A stretch of DNA of 64,000 bases from Semisulcospira habei. Taxonomy: Eukaryota; Mollusca; Gastropoda; Semisulcospiridae. The translations under genes and the position numbers were made by a program. The notes under the pieces were generated by a model that was not told the origin of the DNA, ran no database searches, and saw only the letters and a list, made by a program, of their open reading frames with translations. Within the stretch, counting starts at the first letter, position 1. Every line of letters begins with the position of its first letter. The stretch is from assembly GCA_036245525.1 (NCBI GenBank), contig BTPG01000005.1:121356417-121420416 (forward strand). Direction: 5' to 3'. This document shows, one piece after another, positions 21,140-31,989 of the stretch.

Positions 21140-22100
21140 TTACGGTATTTATAATGCGCTTATCTTATAATAATTATAACTCTAAGCGCACACTCACAAC
21201 TCGCGCACGCATGCGCACGCTTTAGACAATGACTCACGTACCACAAACAGTGAAATACATTACGACGGTCAGCTTGGGGTGGGGAGTGCGGTGATATAGT
21301 GCTAAAACTTTTGAAAGAGGTGAGTTTTGAGGGCGGACTGGAAGGAGGAGAGAGAGTGTTTCTGACGGAGAGAGAGTGGGAGAGTGTTCCAGATGGATGG
21401 ACCGTAGACGGAGAAGGAGCGGGGACCGAAAGTGTTAAGTTTGGTGCGAGGGATGTGGAGGCGGAGAGGGTCGGAGGCAGAGCGGAGGGAGCGGGAATGT
21501 GTGTAGGGGTGAAGTAAGTTGGAGAGATAGGCAGGAGCGCAGTTGTTCAGGGATTTGTAGCAGAGAGACAGAACTTTGTATTGGATGCGTTGGGGGATGG
21601 GGAGCCAGTGAAGGAGTTTGAGCAGGGGTGTGATGTGGTCGGATTTTTTCTTTCTGAGGACGAGGCGGGCAGCATTGTTCTGGACGCGTTGGAGAGTGAA
21701 GATGGTGGAGTGAGGGAGACCGGAAAGGAGAGAGTTGCAATAGTCAATGCGAGATAAGATGAGAGAGACAGCAAGTTTGGTGGCAGCTTCGGTAGTGAGG
21801 TATTTTCTGATCTGACTGATGCGGCGAAGGTGGAAATAGCATGCCTGGGTCGTGGCGGAGACGAAGTTGGTCATGGACAGAGAGGAATCGAGGATGACGC
21901 CGAGGTTCTTGGCCGAGTCAGAGAGGGAGATGGGGGTGCTATCGAGTTGAAGGTGGAGAGAGGGAGGGAGCTGGGAGAGTTTTTGGCGAGTGCCCACCAG
22001 CATGGCTTCCGTTTTGTCGTCACCAATGTGTGAAAAGACAAATAAATTCCTGATCCTGATCAGAATCATCGCGACAAAACCGCTACCGACACGCAAAGGG
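20978..22100. mobile_element. TTAA-flanked piggyBac-like MITE containing a LINE
   Basis: TTAA at 20974-20977 and 22101-22104 brackets terminal inverted repeats of about 38 bp starting CCCTTTGCGTGTCGGTAGCG. A further inverted copy lies at 21,022-21,056, so the left end is itself a hairpin. TTAA duplication and CCC termini are features of piggyBac elements. An L2-like LINE (21,092-22,019) sits inside; without it the MITE would be about 180 bp. No transposase is present. Confidence 0.7.
21092..22019 (-). mobile_element. 5'-truncated L2-like LINE inside the MITE
   Basis: Minus-strand RT thumb and C-terminal region of the same family as 7,602-8,950 (DDKTEAMLVGTRQKLSQL, SAKNLGVILDSSLSM, ISQIRKYLTTEAATKL, LHWLPIPQRIQYK). 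The 3' tail is (TTA)n near 21,095-21,135. Flanking tcaccaatcattg (21079-21091) and tcaccaatgtgtg (22020-22032) form a degenerate target duplication. The frame is open for much of 22,010-21,302. No catalytic RT motif is included. Confidence 0.7.
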
Positions 22101-22104
22101 TTAA

Positions 22105-22833
22105 TTAGTGCTGTTAAGTTATGCTTCTAGTACATTGTGCGTATCTTTTTCACACAAAGATTAAAGAACCCCAACAACAACCCCAAACGCTGTTAGTTTT
22201 AGATGTTACATTTTGTCTGTGTTAGATATTTTTTAACCTTCATACTCTACTCTCTAGATCAGTAGATGAGTAAAGTGGGATGAAGTACATTGAATTATTA
22301 GTTGCACAACAGTCCACAAGTAGTTTAGTGATTATTTTGGTTTTGTCTCTTTCAGACTTGAAAGTCTGTTTATCGCATTAAGCTCTAAAGTCAACATTTC
22401 TTACTTTTTTGAGTTTCCACTGAAGTTTGCTTAGAGCTGCAGTTCAGGAGACCATGCTAGGTCAAGGGTCGTGTCTCAGAGCGCCAAGCTTTGGCACCAT
22501 CCTTAGACTACCATGCATGGGTGAAAGTTGGCAGATGGATAGAGACCAAAATCCATGAATAAATAATCTCCAATATGGAAATTTTCATATTTTCTTGACA
22601 CCTTCTTAAACTGATTGCAAAACTTTACATTTATGTTTAGATTGCAAGAGAAATATATATTATAAGTTTTGGAAAGAAAAAAAAATTGTGTCTTGCACCA
22701 CCAGTACCTAGGCGACTACATGGACCTTGGCCTGATTCTGAATTTTCACAACCGCCAGCTTTACCCATTGGGGCATGGTCAACCTGTACTAGTATCTTGT
22801 TGATGTGTATCTGGGCTGAATGATTTACATTTT
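22105..22833. other. Intron 1 sequence, no element recognised
   Basis: AT-rich intronic DNA of the SLC17 gene. No ORF, RNA gene or repeat boundary seen. Confidence 0.4.
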
Positions 22834-22837
22834 TTAA

Positions 22838-22901
22838 CCTTTGGGCTGTTATAATTCCTGCAGGAATCATTGCGACAGAAATGCTATTGACAGACAAAGG
22901 G
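22838..22901. mobile_element. 64-bp TTAA-flanked piggyBac-like MITE remnant
   Basis: Between TTAA at 22834-22837 and 22902-22905. Its right end (gcgacagaaatgctattgac then aaaggg) is a diverged version of the terminal repeat of the 20978-22100 MITE. Confidence 0.55.
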
Positions 22902-23029
22902 TTAACACTTTTGACCAGTTTATATTTCCCTCCTGCACTGTTGCAGATGCAGCCACCAGTACTGTAAACAGCACCAGTGGCTGCGTGCACAGGGGAGAAT
23001 GTTCTTTTTCTGATGTAATTTTCACACAG

Positions 23030-23189
23030 GTGATTGGTGGGAGTGCAGCCAAACGGTATGGTGGGAAGCGTGTGATGACAGTTGCCGTTCTCCTCTGGTC
23101 CCTGTCCACCATTATTGTTCCACTGTGTGCCCATTCAATACATGCGCTTATCTTCTCTCGCGTCCTCTTGGGTCTTGGAGAGGGTGTAG
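23030..23189 (+). CDS. SLC17-family transporter, exon 2
   Basis: Follows a ttcacacag acceptor and ends before gtaagc; 160 nt, entering in phase 0 and leaving after one base of a Gly codon. Encodes GGSAAKRYGGKRVM, the MFS loop 2-3 signature, then two hydrophobic helices and RVLLGLGEGVG, the conserved helix-4 motif of SLC17 proteins. Confidence 0.85.
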
Positions 23190-23329
23190 GTAAGCAGTTT
23201 GCTTCTTTCATCCACATGGAGTTGGGCTCTTGTAGAGAGACATTACCAGTGTGACATACCTTATTATTGTGGCAGTCTGGACACTTAGTAATGCTGTGCT
23301 CATTTATTTACCCATTTAGCCCCAACACC

Positions 23330-23457
23330 CTACAACAGGAGACTGATTGACCATGATAATTTAAGGGTAGTGCCATATTAGCTTGGCGCCTTCAGGTGCC
23401 AAGCTAATCTGGCACTTCCCTTGAATTATCATGGTCAGACCACCTCCTGCAACTGGT
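23330..23457. repeat. Foldback (hairpin) element in intron 2
   Basis: Arms of roughly 44 bp (ttgaccatgataattt... gcttggcgcc, 23347-23390) pair with 23395-23437 around a 4-base ttca loop, with weaker pairing further out. Likely a foldback MITE; no target duplication was resolved. Confidence 0.6.
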
Positions 23458-23518
23458 ACATAGTTGTTCAGTAAAACTTCCAAAATTTGGGAAAAGGGCA
23501 TGTGGGACTAAGGGTTAA

Positions 23519-23727
23519 TCCCTTCACTGCCAGTGGTCGCAGATTCTGTATTTTGTTGTAATATTTTGTAATCCAATGCCAAAAAACCCCAGCTGTCCAA
23601 GGAACATGGATATTAAGTGATGTCCACAAGAGGTATAGATCCTCATGTGCCTGCCCCACCATGGGAGCTCATGAGGATCTATGTCTCATACAGATCGATC
23701 ATGTTCATTTTAGTGGCACTTAAAGGG
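23519..23727. mobile_element. 209-bp TTAA-flanked MITE, copy 1
   Basis: TTAA at 23515-23518 and 23728-23731. Ends are tcccttcactgccagt and agtggcacttaaaggg. Internal sequence (aacatggat..., cctcatg...catgaggat) matches the copy at about 44,716-44,920, with a short internal inverted repeat. Confidence 0.6.
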
Positions 23728-24108
23728 TTAAAGGTTTGTACATTGACGATTGAAATGAAAATCATGGGGTGAGCACTAGTCACGATCGAGAAAGGACGCA
23801 AAATTTGGATCTTGTGACAAAAATGTACGTTTTCCCTAATTAAGCCATCATTAATCATCACGTGAGAGACAAAGACCAGTATGCCAGCGGGTGCTGAAGA
23901 ACTACGTGTGAAAATCGGGCTTTTTTGCCAGGTTTTAATGTGGATTTTGAAGAGAAACGCAGATAAAGCAGCACATGCACACTACACAGCAGTCATGAGT
24001 GTTGTGCTACTTTCTTCGTGTCGTTGCTCGAAAGATGTGGCGACGTATAACCCAACCCGGGTCCGGTAACAGAGGACCAACTTGCGACGTTTACAACTTG
24101 CGGCGTTT

Positions 24109-24745
24109 ATGGACAGAATGGTGAAGAAAATTGAGGACCAGATGAAAGCGCAAGGGGACAATTTCGAGAGACTGACACAGATAATAGACGCCAACCATGG
24201 ACGTATGGAGGTAAAAATCTCCCAGTTACACTGTGACATGAAAGATATGAGAGATAAGCTAGCGAGACACACAGCTGATATTGGAAAGTTAGCAGAATCG
24301 GACTTGGCAACAAACAAGCGCATCGATGAATTGGAGAATGAAATTGACAATCTAGAGACATTTTCCCGCAGAAACAACTTAAAGTTCATCGGTATACGTG
24401 AGTCTACAAGAGAGGACTACGCCGCCTGTGCTCAGAAAATAGTGGATGTACTTAACGAGCACTGCGACACGCAGAGGACATGGTCTACTGACGACGTGGA
24501 GAGGGCCCACAGGGTGGGTCCCCGTAGGGAGAACGCCAAGCACCCCCACCCCTGGGCTCTTATAGTGCGCTTCAGCCGCTGGGGGGACAAGATGTCGGTG
24601 ATGCAGGACAAGAGCCTAAGGCCAGCCTCAGGGACAGCGGCATCAAAATGGCAGCTGATCTGACCAGGCGACAGAGGGCAGCGATCGAGCAGGCGAAAAA
24701 GGCAGGAAAGTTCACCTACTACAAGAATGGCCGCTTGCACACGTA
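24109..24745 (+). pseudogene. LINE C ORF1 (RNA-binding, coiled coil)
   Basis: From ATG 24109 (MDRMVKKIEDQM) a coiled coil of about 90 residues leads into SRRNNLKFIGIRES, typical of the RRM-like region of L1-type ORF1 proteins, then WSTDDVERAHRVG. The reading frame breaks near 24,610, after which another frame continues with ADLTRRQRAAIEQAKKAGKF and YYKNGRLHT to about 24,745, matching the expected C-terminal domain. It would act as the nucleic-acid chaperone of a LINE. It lies in intron 2 of the SLC17 gene. Confidence 0.65.
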
Positions 24746-25244
24746 AGATCGACGCACCCCCGCAGTCGATCCCCAAGGTACGGGTCACCCCTTGGCGCCT
24801 GTATGTGCCAGCGTCCGTGACGACCTCCAGCATCTGCAGCAGCAGGCGTCGGGTGTTGACTGCAGCAACGACGAGAGCGAGGGGGATACAGAGGATACGG
24901 ATCTCCGCCTACCACCGCCTTTACGCTCTCCTGTGAGGAATTCCTGTAAACACAGGGAAACACCGAGGGATTCCCTGCCAGCTGTTCGGGATTTCTCACG
25001 CCGCCGGACACGTGACGCGTCCACTACACACAGCCAGCCGGCTAGCACAGCCAGGGGTCCAGGCAGTCATGACCAGCTTCGTGACAGGTGCCAGCCCCGT
25101 GTTACCAACATGTTCCAGTGAACACCCTATGAGACCTGGTCTGGAACATCGGGGCGTGGTCAGGGTCGGGGTCATGGTCAGGGGAGTCCCATGGGGAGCG
25201 GCTAGCGGTGTGGCCCCGGCCCTGACGATGCTGTCGTCAGAAAA

Positions 25245-25770
25245 CCGTCAAGTTCCTGTGTTGGAATGTGGACGGTCTTGTGCAGAAGTTAAGTGAGTCA
25301 GATTTCATCAACTTTATTACTTCTTTTGACTTTTCTTGTCTGATGGAAACATTCACCAGTTTGTCGTTTGATTTCTCCATCGACTTTTATGACTTTATTG
25401 TTTTCCACGCCCCAGTCAACAAACTGTCGAAACTAGGTAGGTGATCCGGTGGAGTGGTTTTTCTTGTGAAGAAAAGTATAGCATGTTACGTGACCAGGAT
25501 AGACACAAGTCTTGACAATACCATAGTGGTGAAAATAGCACGTTACGTGACCAGGATAGATACAAGTCTTGACAATACCATAGTGGTGAAAATAGCAGGA
25601 ACTATAGTGGGGTTAATGCAAGATGTGATTTTAGTGTGTTCATATGTACCTCCACCATCATCACCTTACTACAAAGATAAAACTGTAAATAGTAACATCC
25701 CGTTGCTCGAACAGTTCATTCTCAAAATGCAGGAGAAGGAAAATAACTGTCGCATTATAGTCTGTGCCTC
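25245..25770 (+). pseudogene. LINE C endonuclease fragment
   Basis: AP-endonuclease-like sequence: VKFLCWNVDGLVQKL at 25,246, then LMETFTS, a stop near 25,441, then GGVVFLVKK, a 54-bp tandem duplication (about 25,487-25,594), and VCSYVPPPSSPYY. It ends abruptly at about 25,770 where an RTE LINE begins. The GDFN motif and everything after are absent here; a C-terminal piece of a similar LINE occurs at 29,622-29,915. Confidence 0.6.
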
Positions 25771-27757
25771 GCGCTGGGACCATATGGCGTTGAGGCGCGT
25801 CCCCTGGGTGGTGGATAGGGGGTCCCTCGTGAGAGGGGTGCACCGAATGAAATAAGGTGCCGTGAACCAACATGGTCTAAGGGAAGGTGACCCCGACAGA
25901 AAACCCCTGGTCCTCCTAGTAAAGGGGTTGGGCATGGGGGTAGCTTCCCCACCCTGCAAAAAGGGAAATAGCTACAAAAACGCCGACGAAAAGACTAACA
26001 GTAATTCCTTTCCTGGAGGAGGAAGGTTCTTCTACCAGAAGACTTATGACGTCCTGTGGTGAAAGCCGGAAGTCTTCGGAAGCCACAGGACCGAGCCGCC
26101 TCTCTCTATCCAGGGATATAACCATGGGGACATGGAACGTCAAGACCATGTACCAGAGCGGCAAGGCCGCCCAGATAGCAGCGGAAATGCAAAAGTACAA
26201 CCTTTCCCTGCTAGGTATCAGTGAAGCCAGATGGACGCAGTCTGGCCAGAAAAGGCTGTTAAGTGGGGAGATGATTCTGTATTCAGGTCATGAAGAGGAG
26301 AATGCCCCCCATACAGAAGGTGTAGCACTCATGCTGTCACCAGTGGCACAGAGAGCGCTGATGGGCTGGGAACCTCTTGGGCCAAGAATTATCACAGCAG
26401 CCTTTAGAACCAAGAAAAAGCTCAAGCTGAACGTCATCCAGTGTTATGCGCCCACTAATGACAGTGACGAGGAAGAGAAACAAGAGTTCTACGACCGACT
26501 CCAGAGTGCCTTGGACAAATGTGCGGAGCGAGACATCACCATCGTCATGGGCGATTTTAATGCCAAAATAGGGGAGGACAACACCGGATACGAAGAGGTG
26601 ATGGGGAGACAGGGACTAGGGGAGATGAGTGAGAACGGGGAGAGGTTTGTAGACTTTTGTGCTCTAAACCGACTTGTCATTGGAGGCAGCATCTTCCCAC
26701 ACAGAAGAATACACAAAGCAACTTGGGTCTCACCTGACCATATAACAGAGAACCAAATAGACCATATCTGCATTAGCAAGAAATTTAGAAGATCCCTTCA
26801 AGATGTTCTAGTGAGGAGGGGAGCAGATGTCGCCTCCGACCACCGTCTGCTTACCTTAAGAATGAAGCTCAAGCTAAAGAAAAGCCGCACAGAGACAACA
26901 AGAAGACAGTGCTATAATGTAGGCCTCCTGAGAGAAACTGGAGTTAGAGAAGAGTTCAAACTGGTGCTGTCCAACCGGTTTCAAGCGCTACAGGAGCTAG
27001 TAAATGAAGAGGAGGCAGTCACCACAGAGCAGCAGTGGAAGGCAGTTAGAGAGGCGCTGAACTCAACCTGCAAAGACACTGTAGGGTTCAGGAAACACCA
27101 TCACAAGGACTGGCTGTCGGCACAGACTTTGAAGAAGATAGAAGTGAGGAAGCAGAAGAAAGCAGTTGTCAACAACAGTCGCACGAGAGCAGCCAAAGTA
27201 AGGGCACAGGGGGAATACTGGGAAGCCAACCGCGAGGTGAAGAGGAGTATCAGGGCAGACAAGAGGGCCTACACAGACAGCCTGGCAGCAGAGGCAGAAA
27301 AGGCAGCAGGCAGCGGCAACATGAAACAGCTCTACGACATTACCAGAAAATTGTCAGGCAAGTATGGCCATACAGAAAGACCAGTAAAAGACAAAGAAGG
27401 CAAGCCTATTGCAGACAGAGCAGACCAACTCGACAGATGGGCCGAGTATTTTGAAGAGTTACTGAACAGACCTAGCCCACCCGACCCCCCAGACATCCAG
27501 CCAGCAGAGACCGACCTACCCATCAGCTGTGACAGACCCAGCCAGGAAGAGATCAGAAGAGCAGTGGCATTTTTGAAGAATGGCAAAGCAGCAGGCCCAG
27601 ATGGCATCCCAGCGGAGTCTCTGAAAGCAGACCTAGAGACAACAGTGGAGATGCTGTACCCACTGTTTGGAAAGATCTGGGAAGAGGAGGTGATGCCGGC
27701 TGACTGGAAGGAGGGGTACCTAATCAAGCTTCCCAAGAAAGGCGACCTCAGCACCTG
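25771..27757 (+). mobile_element. RTE-type LINE (5' part), interrupted by DIRS fragment
   Basis: A 5' region of about 275 bp precedes an ORF at 26,046. The element stops at 27,757 in the middle of the RT, where DIRS sequence starts. A close relative lies on the minus strand at 57,837-59,460. The internal frame remains open, suggesting a young copy at the time of interruption. Confidence 0.75.
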
Positions 27758-27758
27758 A
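26046..27758 (+). CDS. RTE LINE endonuclease plus start of reverse transcriptase (truncated)
   Basis: Open for 570 codons from ATG 26046. AP-endonuclease motifs are complete: TWNVKTM (about residue 31), SEARWTQSG, QCYAPTNDSD, VMGDFNAKIGEDN, WVSPDH with QIDHI, and SDHRLLTL. A Lys/Arg-rich connector follows, then the N-terminal RT motif FLKNGKAAGPDGIPAESL near residue 512 and ADWKEGYLIKLPKKGD. The RT palm with its catalytic Asp pair is missing because DIRS sequence takes over. Proteins of this type are often mis-annotated as craniofacial development protein 2-like. Confidence 0.8.
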   Translation: MTSCGESRKSSEATGPSRLSLSRDITMGTWNVKTMYQSGKAAQIAAEMQKYNLSLLGISEARWTQSGQKRLLSGEMILYSGHEEENAPHTEGVALMLSPVAQRALMGWEPLGPRIITAAFRTKKKLKLNVIQCYAPTNDSDEEEKQEFYDRLQSALDKCAERDITIVMGDFNAKIGEDNTGYEEVMGRQGLGEMSENGERFVDFCALNRLVIGGSIFPHRRIHKATWVSPDHITENQIDHICISKKFRRSLQDVLVRRGADVASDHRLLTLRMKLKLKKSRTETTRRQCYNVGLLRETGVREEFKLVLSNRFQALQELVNEEEAVTTEQQWKAVREALNSTCKDTVGFRKHHHKDWLSAQTLKKIEVRKQKKAVVNNSRTRAAKVRAQGEYWEANREVKRSIRADKRAYTDSLAAEAEKAAGSGNMKQLYDITRKLSGKYGHTERPVKDKEGKPIADRADQLDRWAEYFEELLNRPSPPDPPDIQPAETDLPISCDRPSQEEIRRAVAFLKNGKAAGPDGIPAESLKADLETTVEMLYPLFGKIWEEEVMPADWKEGYLIKLPKKGDLST

Positions 27759-29170
27759 ACGTGGTCGCAGACACCCCGTCCCGCCGCAGACAGCTTCTCC
27801 ACACCGAGTGGTCCCTGCACCCAGACATCTTTCACCTGATCTGCTCGCGATGGGAGACGCCGCTAGTCAACCTGTTTGCCATCAGTTGGAACAACCAGCT
27901 CTCGCTGTTTGTCTTTCTAGTCCCGGACCCTCTTGCCTGGGCAGTAGTCTTGCTCTCCATTCCTTGGGACGGACTGATCTCGTATGCCTACCCCCTGTCT
28001 GTGCTGGTACCGAAGTTCCTGCGGGAACTTCTGGGATGCTCCGCGGTTCTCTTCCTGGTGGCCCCTTTTATTGGACCAAGAGCTAGACCACGGATCTGCT
28101 CGCTCTAGCGACGGACCCGCCCCTAGAGCTCCCCACCCTGCCCACGATGCTCACGCATGGAGGGTATCCGGTAAGCCCTCGCCACTAGAGGTTTCTCGGA
28201 TGCGGCAGTGGCGGCGATTGCAGCTGCCCGCAGACTGTCTACCAGGAATGTGTACGAAGGCAAGTGGAGGGGCTTCTAGTCGTGGTGCGCCCCCCCAGCG
28301 GCTCCCACTTGGGCCTAACGGATCCACCCGCCGTGAGATGGCCTTAGTCGCCTGCTCGGCGTTAAACCCAAATAACTAACTCACTACCGGATCCGGCCCT
28401 TGCAAAGACCTTCGGACCTTTTGGATCATTTGAACTCCGACATCCGGTCTCCCGTTCTCTCATACCTTGGTGGGACCTCACCTGGGTTCTGACGTGGCTA
28501 TTTTTGGACCGCTTCGAACCCCTGCCCTTGGCACGGTTCGCCGACTTGACCCGGTAAATGTGTTCCTCCTGGCGCTCACCATGACGTCCGCGTGAGCGAG
28601 CTTCATGCGCTCTCGGTACGCCCCGAGTGTTTGCCCTTCGAGCCGATGGCTCAGCGCAGCTTCTCACCGACCCGTCCTTTGGCCAAGAGCCAGCCTCCCT
28701 CGGCTGCACCCCAGATGCTGACCGTACTTCCACTCAGGGGGACGACTGACCCCACGGGTCGCGTCAACAGGACCCAGCCTGGGCACTGCAGATTTCCTGC
28801 GTCGCTCGAAGCCACGCCATCTAGGGCGTGCCCGCCTCTTCCTACCACCTTCACCAGGCAGGCTGGGTAGCTCGGCCCAGACAGTTCGTCCTGGCTGCAG
28901 TGGGTGACTCGTTGGCCTACCAAGACCTCTCCCCAGTCGGGGATAGACGGTTACAGATCCGGGCGCATGAAGTACGAGCAGTAGCCCCCAGCGCGGCTTT
29001 GACCGCAACTGCTGGGTTAAAGACATTGGGATGGCGGTAGGCGGGCGGGCAGACTCCACCTTCACCCGCTTCTACCTCCGCGTCCTATCCGGCCAGCCTG
29101 ACTCCCTGGCCATAGTGGGCGATATCTGCGCGGCCCAGCACTCCCTCCATGCGCCACAGGCGCCATAGGC
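27758..29170 (+). pseudogene. DIRS RNase H end and tyrosine recombinase remnant
   Basis: Readable pieces in shifting frames: WSLHPDIFHLICSRWETP, DPLAWAV, PWDGLISYAYP (RNase H-recombinase connector), then recombinase pieces equivalent to GRPDPACKDL near 28,390, VSELHAL near 28,590 and FTRFYLR near 29,060. Many frameshifts and stops; clearly dead. Confidence 0.7.
28326..28386 (+). mobile_element. 61-bp (TAAC)-tail retroposon fragment
   Basis: Reads acccgccgtgagatggcctt to aaataactaactcacta, and interrupts the DIRS recombinase. A possible 7-bp duplication, cggatcc, flanks it (28319-28325 and about 28388-28394). It is nearly identical to the 3' end of LINE B. Confidence 0.6.
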
Positions 29171-29621
29171 ACTTCTTAACTGAAATCGTCGGGAGTGCTC
29201 CTTGTGGGCCGGCGGAGAGTGTTAGGTACAGGGGGTTGGGTGTCGGCACCCTCCTCCTCTTCGCTATTCTTCCATATAGTAATGCCATCGGTAATGTATT
29301 TTGAAAAAATAAATGAATTTTTTTTCTAAAATGTATTTTTTTGAAAAATACTTACCGATGGCATTACTCGGATGGCCCTCCCACCTACCCCGCTTGCCTC
29401 CTTGGCTAAGTGTGAAACTGTGGAACTTCGCCCCACGCATGCCTGTATAGGGTGGAAAGGGGAGGCCACCCGGGGCTCCTATACGTGGATCCCCGGTGTC
29501 TTCTCCCCAGTTGTGTAGGGGACACAACTTTGGGCTGAAATCGTTAGGCTATAGAGTGTATTCCATATAGTAATGCCATCGGTAAGTATTTTTCAAAAAA
29601 ATACATTGTAGAAAAAATTCC

Positions 29622-29915
29622 TTTTTGTTGTTGTACAGGGAAAGACTGAAAGAGTCATTTGTACAGTCATGGGAAACGAAGGTTCAGTCAAACGACAGGT
29701 TTGCAACTTACAAGCAGTTCAAAACAGTATTCGAACCAGAAAGATACTTATCCCAGATTACGATAAAAAAAATTCAGGGACAGCCTTATACGTTTCAGGC
29801 TGGGAACAGTAGAACTGAATGTGAATAATAGGTATTCAAATACACATGTGAAGGACTGTCCATTCTGTATTGGGACTGTGGAGAATGAAGAACACTTCCT
29901 CTTGTGCCCACTGGG
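29622..29915 (+). pseudogene. LINE C-terminal fragment (Cys-rich)
   Basis: Sequence resumes just after the DIRS terminus with YRERLKESFVQSWETKV and, after a stop near 29,826, NRYSNTHVKDCPFCIGTVE and EEHFLLCP, the Cys-rich C-terminus of many invertebrate LINEs. It may be the far end of LINE C (24.1-25.8 kb) with its RT lost, or an independent fragment. Confidence 0.5.
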
Positions 29916-30605
29916 CACCGGCCTCCACGTGGCGTGGGTGGGTAGTCCCCTCAGTCCTGACTGAGTGGGCTAGCAGAGGGGTGCCATCTTTGTCCAGGAT
30001 TAGGACTTGATGTCAGCAGATATATGTTGTTCAGTCTTTTCACTGGTCCAGTTTTTAAGGAGCTGTGCTAACCCAGGTCCTACCATGTTAGATTGGTCCT
30101 TAAAAATACTCGTGAGCTTTGGTCCTTTGGATCCCAAGTGTTTGCCGTGCTTGGAGACAGGTGTCAGGGGAGAAGAGGATCCTGGTGGCTGAAACACTCC
30201 ACTTTGGCCTTGACTTCTGCCTAAACGGGAGGCTAGTCGTACCGGCCTAGTCAATCGGTTCTTGTCACGTTGAGCCCTATCCCATTGTTGACATGCGGGC
30301 TGATATACGGAGCACCATGCTATAGCCTGTGCTGCTGATTAGGTGCTCTACGCCTGTATTCCCTGCATTCAACTGTGTGATAGAAGGCGGTGGCTCAGAC
30401 GGTTCAATCGGGCTTACCCCCTTGAGTATATCTTTCGGGCAGTCTCCATTGTGCGTCGGCTGGAGACCCGCCAACAGTTGCACTTTCCCTTGTTGGGCTC
30501 GGTGGTGGGCGGGGACCCCCGGGGGATGAATATCTCTACTATTATAATATGGAAAAAAAATAAATAAAAAATAAACGTGCACAGAAGCGGCGCATAGCCA
30601 CCGAC

Positions 30606-31987
30606 ATGGAACATGACAGTGACTCTGACTGTGAGGAAGTGACGCCTCAGGTGTCGGCCGTATGGCCTCGCTTCCTCATTGTTCATAGCAAGATGAAAGA
30701 CAAACCTGTTTCCAAGCTACATCCATTTCTGGTGGGGGAGACCCTCAGGAGCCGTGTTGGCAGGCCTGAGGCCCAGAGCCTCAGGTCTGGTGACTTGCTG
30801 GTGGAGTGCCGTACCTGGGCACACTCCAGCGGGCTGCTGAGGCTCTCTTCCATCGGAGACACCCAGGTGGAGGTTACACCCCACAAAACTATAAATTCGT
30901 CTAGAGGAGTAATCAAAGATCAAGCTTTGGCAGAACTGTCAGAATATGAACTTGTACGGAACCTTAAGTCTCAGGGGATGACTTACGTCAGGCGCTTCGC
31001 TTCCAAGCGAGGTGGTGGAGAGATCCGTCTCCCGACTATCATCCTGACGTTTGGCACCCCCACCCCTTCTACTACCATCTGGGGAGGTTACTACTCCCTG
31101 AAAGTGAAAAAGTACGTCCCTCTCCCCCTCCGGTACTTTAAGTGCCAAAAGTATGGCCATGGGCAGAAGACATGCCGCCAGGCAGAGGCTTCATGTGCCC
31201 GTTGCACTAAGCCCGGACACTCTGCTGAGTCCTGCACAGCCACCCCCCTGTGTGTGAATTGCCAGGGGGCGCATATGGCTTCAGATAAGAAATGCCCTCG
31301 TTGGATATCCGAGTGCAAGATTCAGCAGGTGCGTGTGGAGAAGGGGCTGTCCTTTCTGGATGCCAAAAAACTGGTTGAAGGCCCTGGTGCAGCTGTGGCT
31401 GCCCCAACCTCTAACACCTCCGTGTACACTTTGCAGCAGTGGCAGGCAAGCGCCCCACCAAAGACTTTCCATGTCAAACCCCAACTTCTTGGTTGGGGGC
31501 GGAGCCTCGGCTCCTCTCGCCCCTGGAGAGTAACCCTCCTCCGGTGGTGACGAGGAGCCAGGGAACGCAGAAGGCAGACACTGCCAGTCCGGTTGTGCCG
31601 CCTTCTGTTGCCCCTAAGCCTCAGCCCCCACCCAAACCTGTTAGTCTGTCAACTCCAAAGGCTTTTGGCTCTGGTCAGCCTTCTAAGGCCGCTAACTCTA
31701 GCGGCAGGAACGCTGCCCAGGACCAGAAGTCTAAGAAATCTATGGGACCGCTGTGCGCGCAGGCCCAGAAGGGAAACACTGATGTCCCCCTTCAAAACAA
31801 ATATGCTGCACTGGAGGAGCAGATGGAGGGGGTGGAAGTTGTCGTTGCTGATGCTGCGGCAGCTTCACTCCCTTCCTCTCCGAAGAACCAGAGGAGGCCC
31901 GGGAGCCGGCCCCCCTCTGTTTCTTCAACTCCTTCCAAAGCAAAGGAAAAAGGGGGGAAAAACTCTTCACCCCCAGATAAGACATAA
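30606..31987 (+). pseudogene. LINE B ORF1 (Gag-like, CCHC zinc knuckles)
   Basis: ATG 30606 starts an acidic N-terminus (MEHDSDSDCEEV), then an RRM-like region (WPRFLIVHS to LRLSSIGDTQVEV) and zinc knuckles: CARCTKPGHSAESC near 31,195, preceded by a degenerate CQKYGHGQKTC in which the first knuckle is YFKCQKYGH, and CVNCQGAHMASDKKC. The frame shifts near 31,480-31,550, and the second part (31,439-31,987) is a Pro/Ser/Lys-rich tail. It would coat the LINE RNA. It ends 2 bases before the ORF2 ATG. Confidence 0.7.
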
Positions 31988-31989
31988 TC

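Larger units (their letters stand above)
27758..29621 (+). mobile_element. Truncated DIRS element (3' half)
   Basis: Starts inside the RNase H C-terminus (VVADTPSRRRQLLHTEW, matching the DIRS copy at 53,430), continues through a degraded tyrosine recombinase and ends with the internal complementary region and right inverted terminus (about 29,265-29,621). These include taatgccatcggtaatgtat and taatgccatcggtaagtatt. A 61-bp retroposon tail interrupts the recombinase. Confidence 0.75.

Noticed and set aside
26046..27758. Host gene similar to craniofacial development protein 2
   Set aside because: The endonuclease plus RT start and the second copy at 57,837-59,460 identify it as an RTE LINE.
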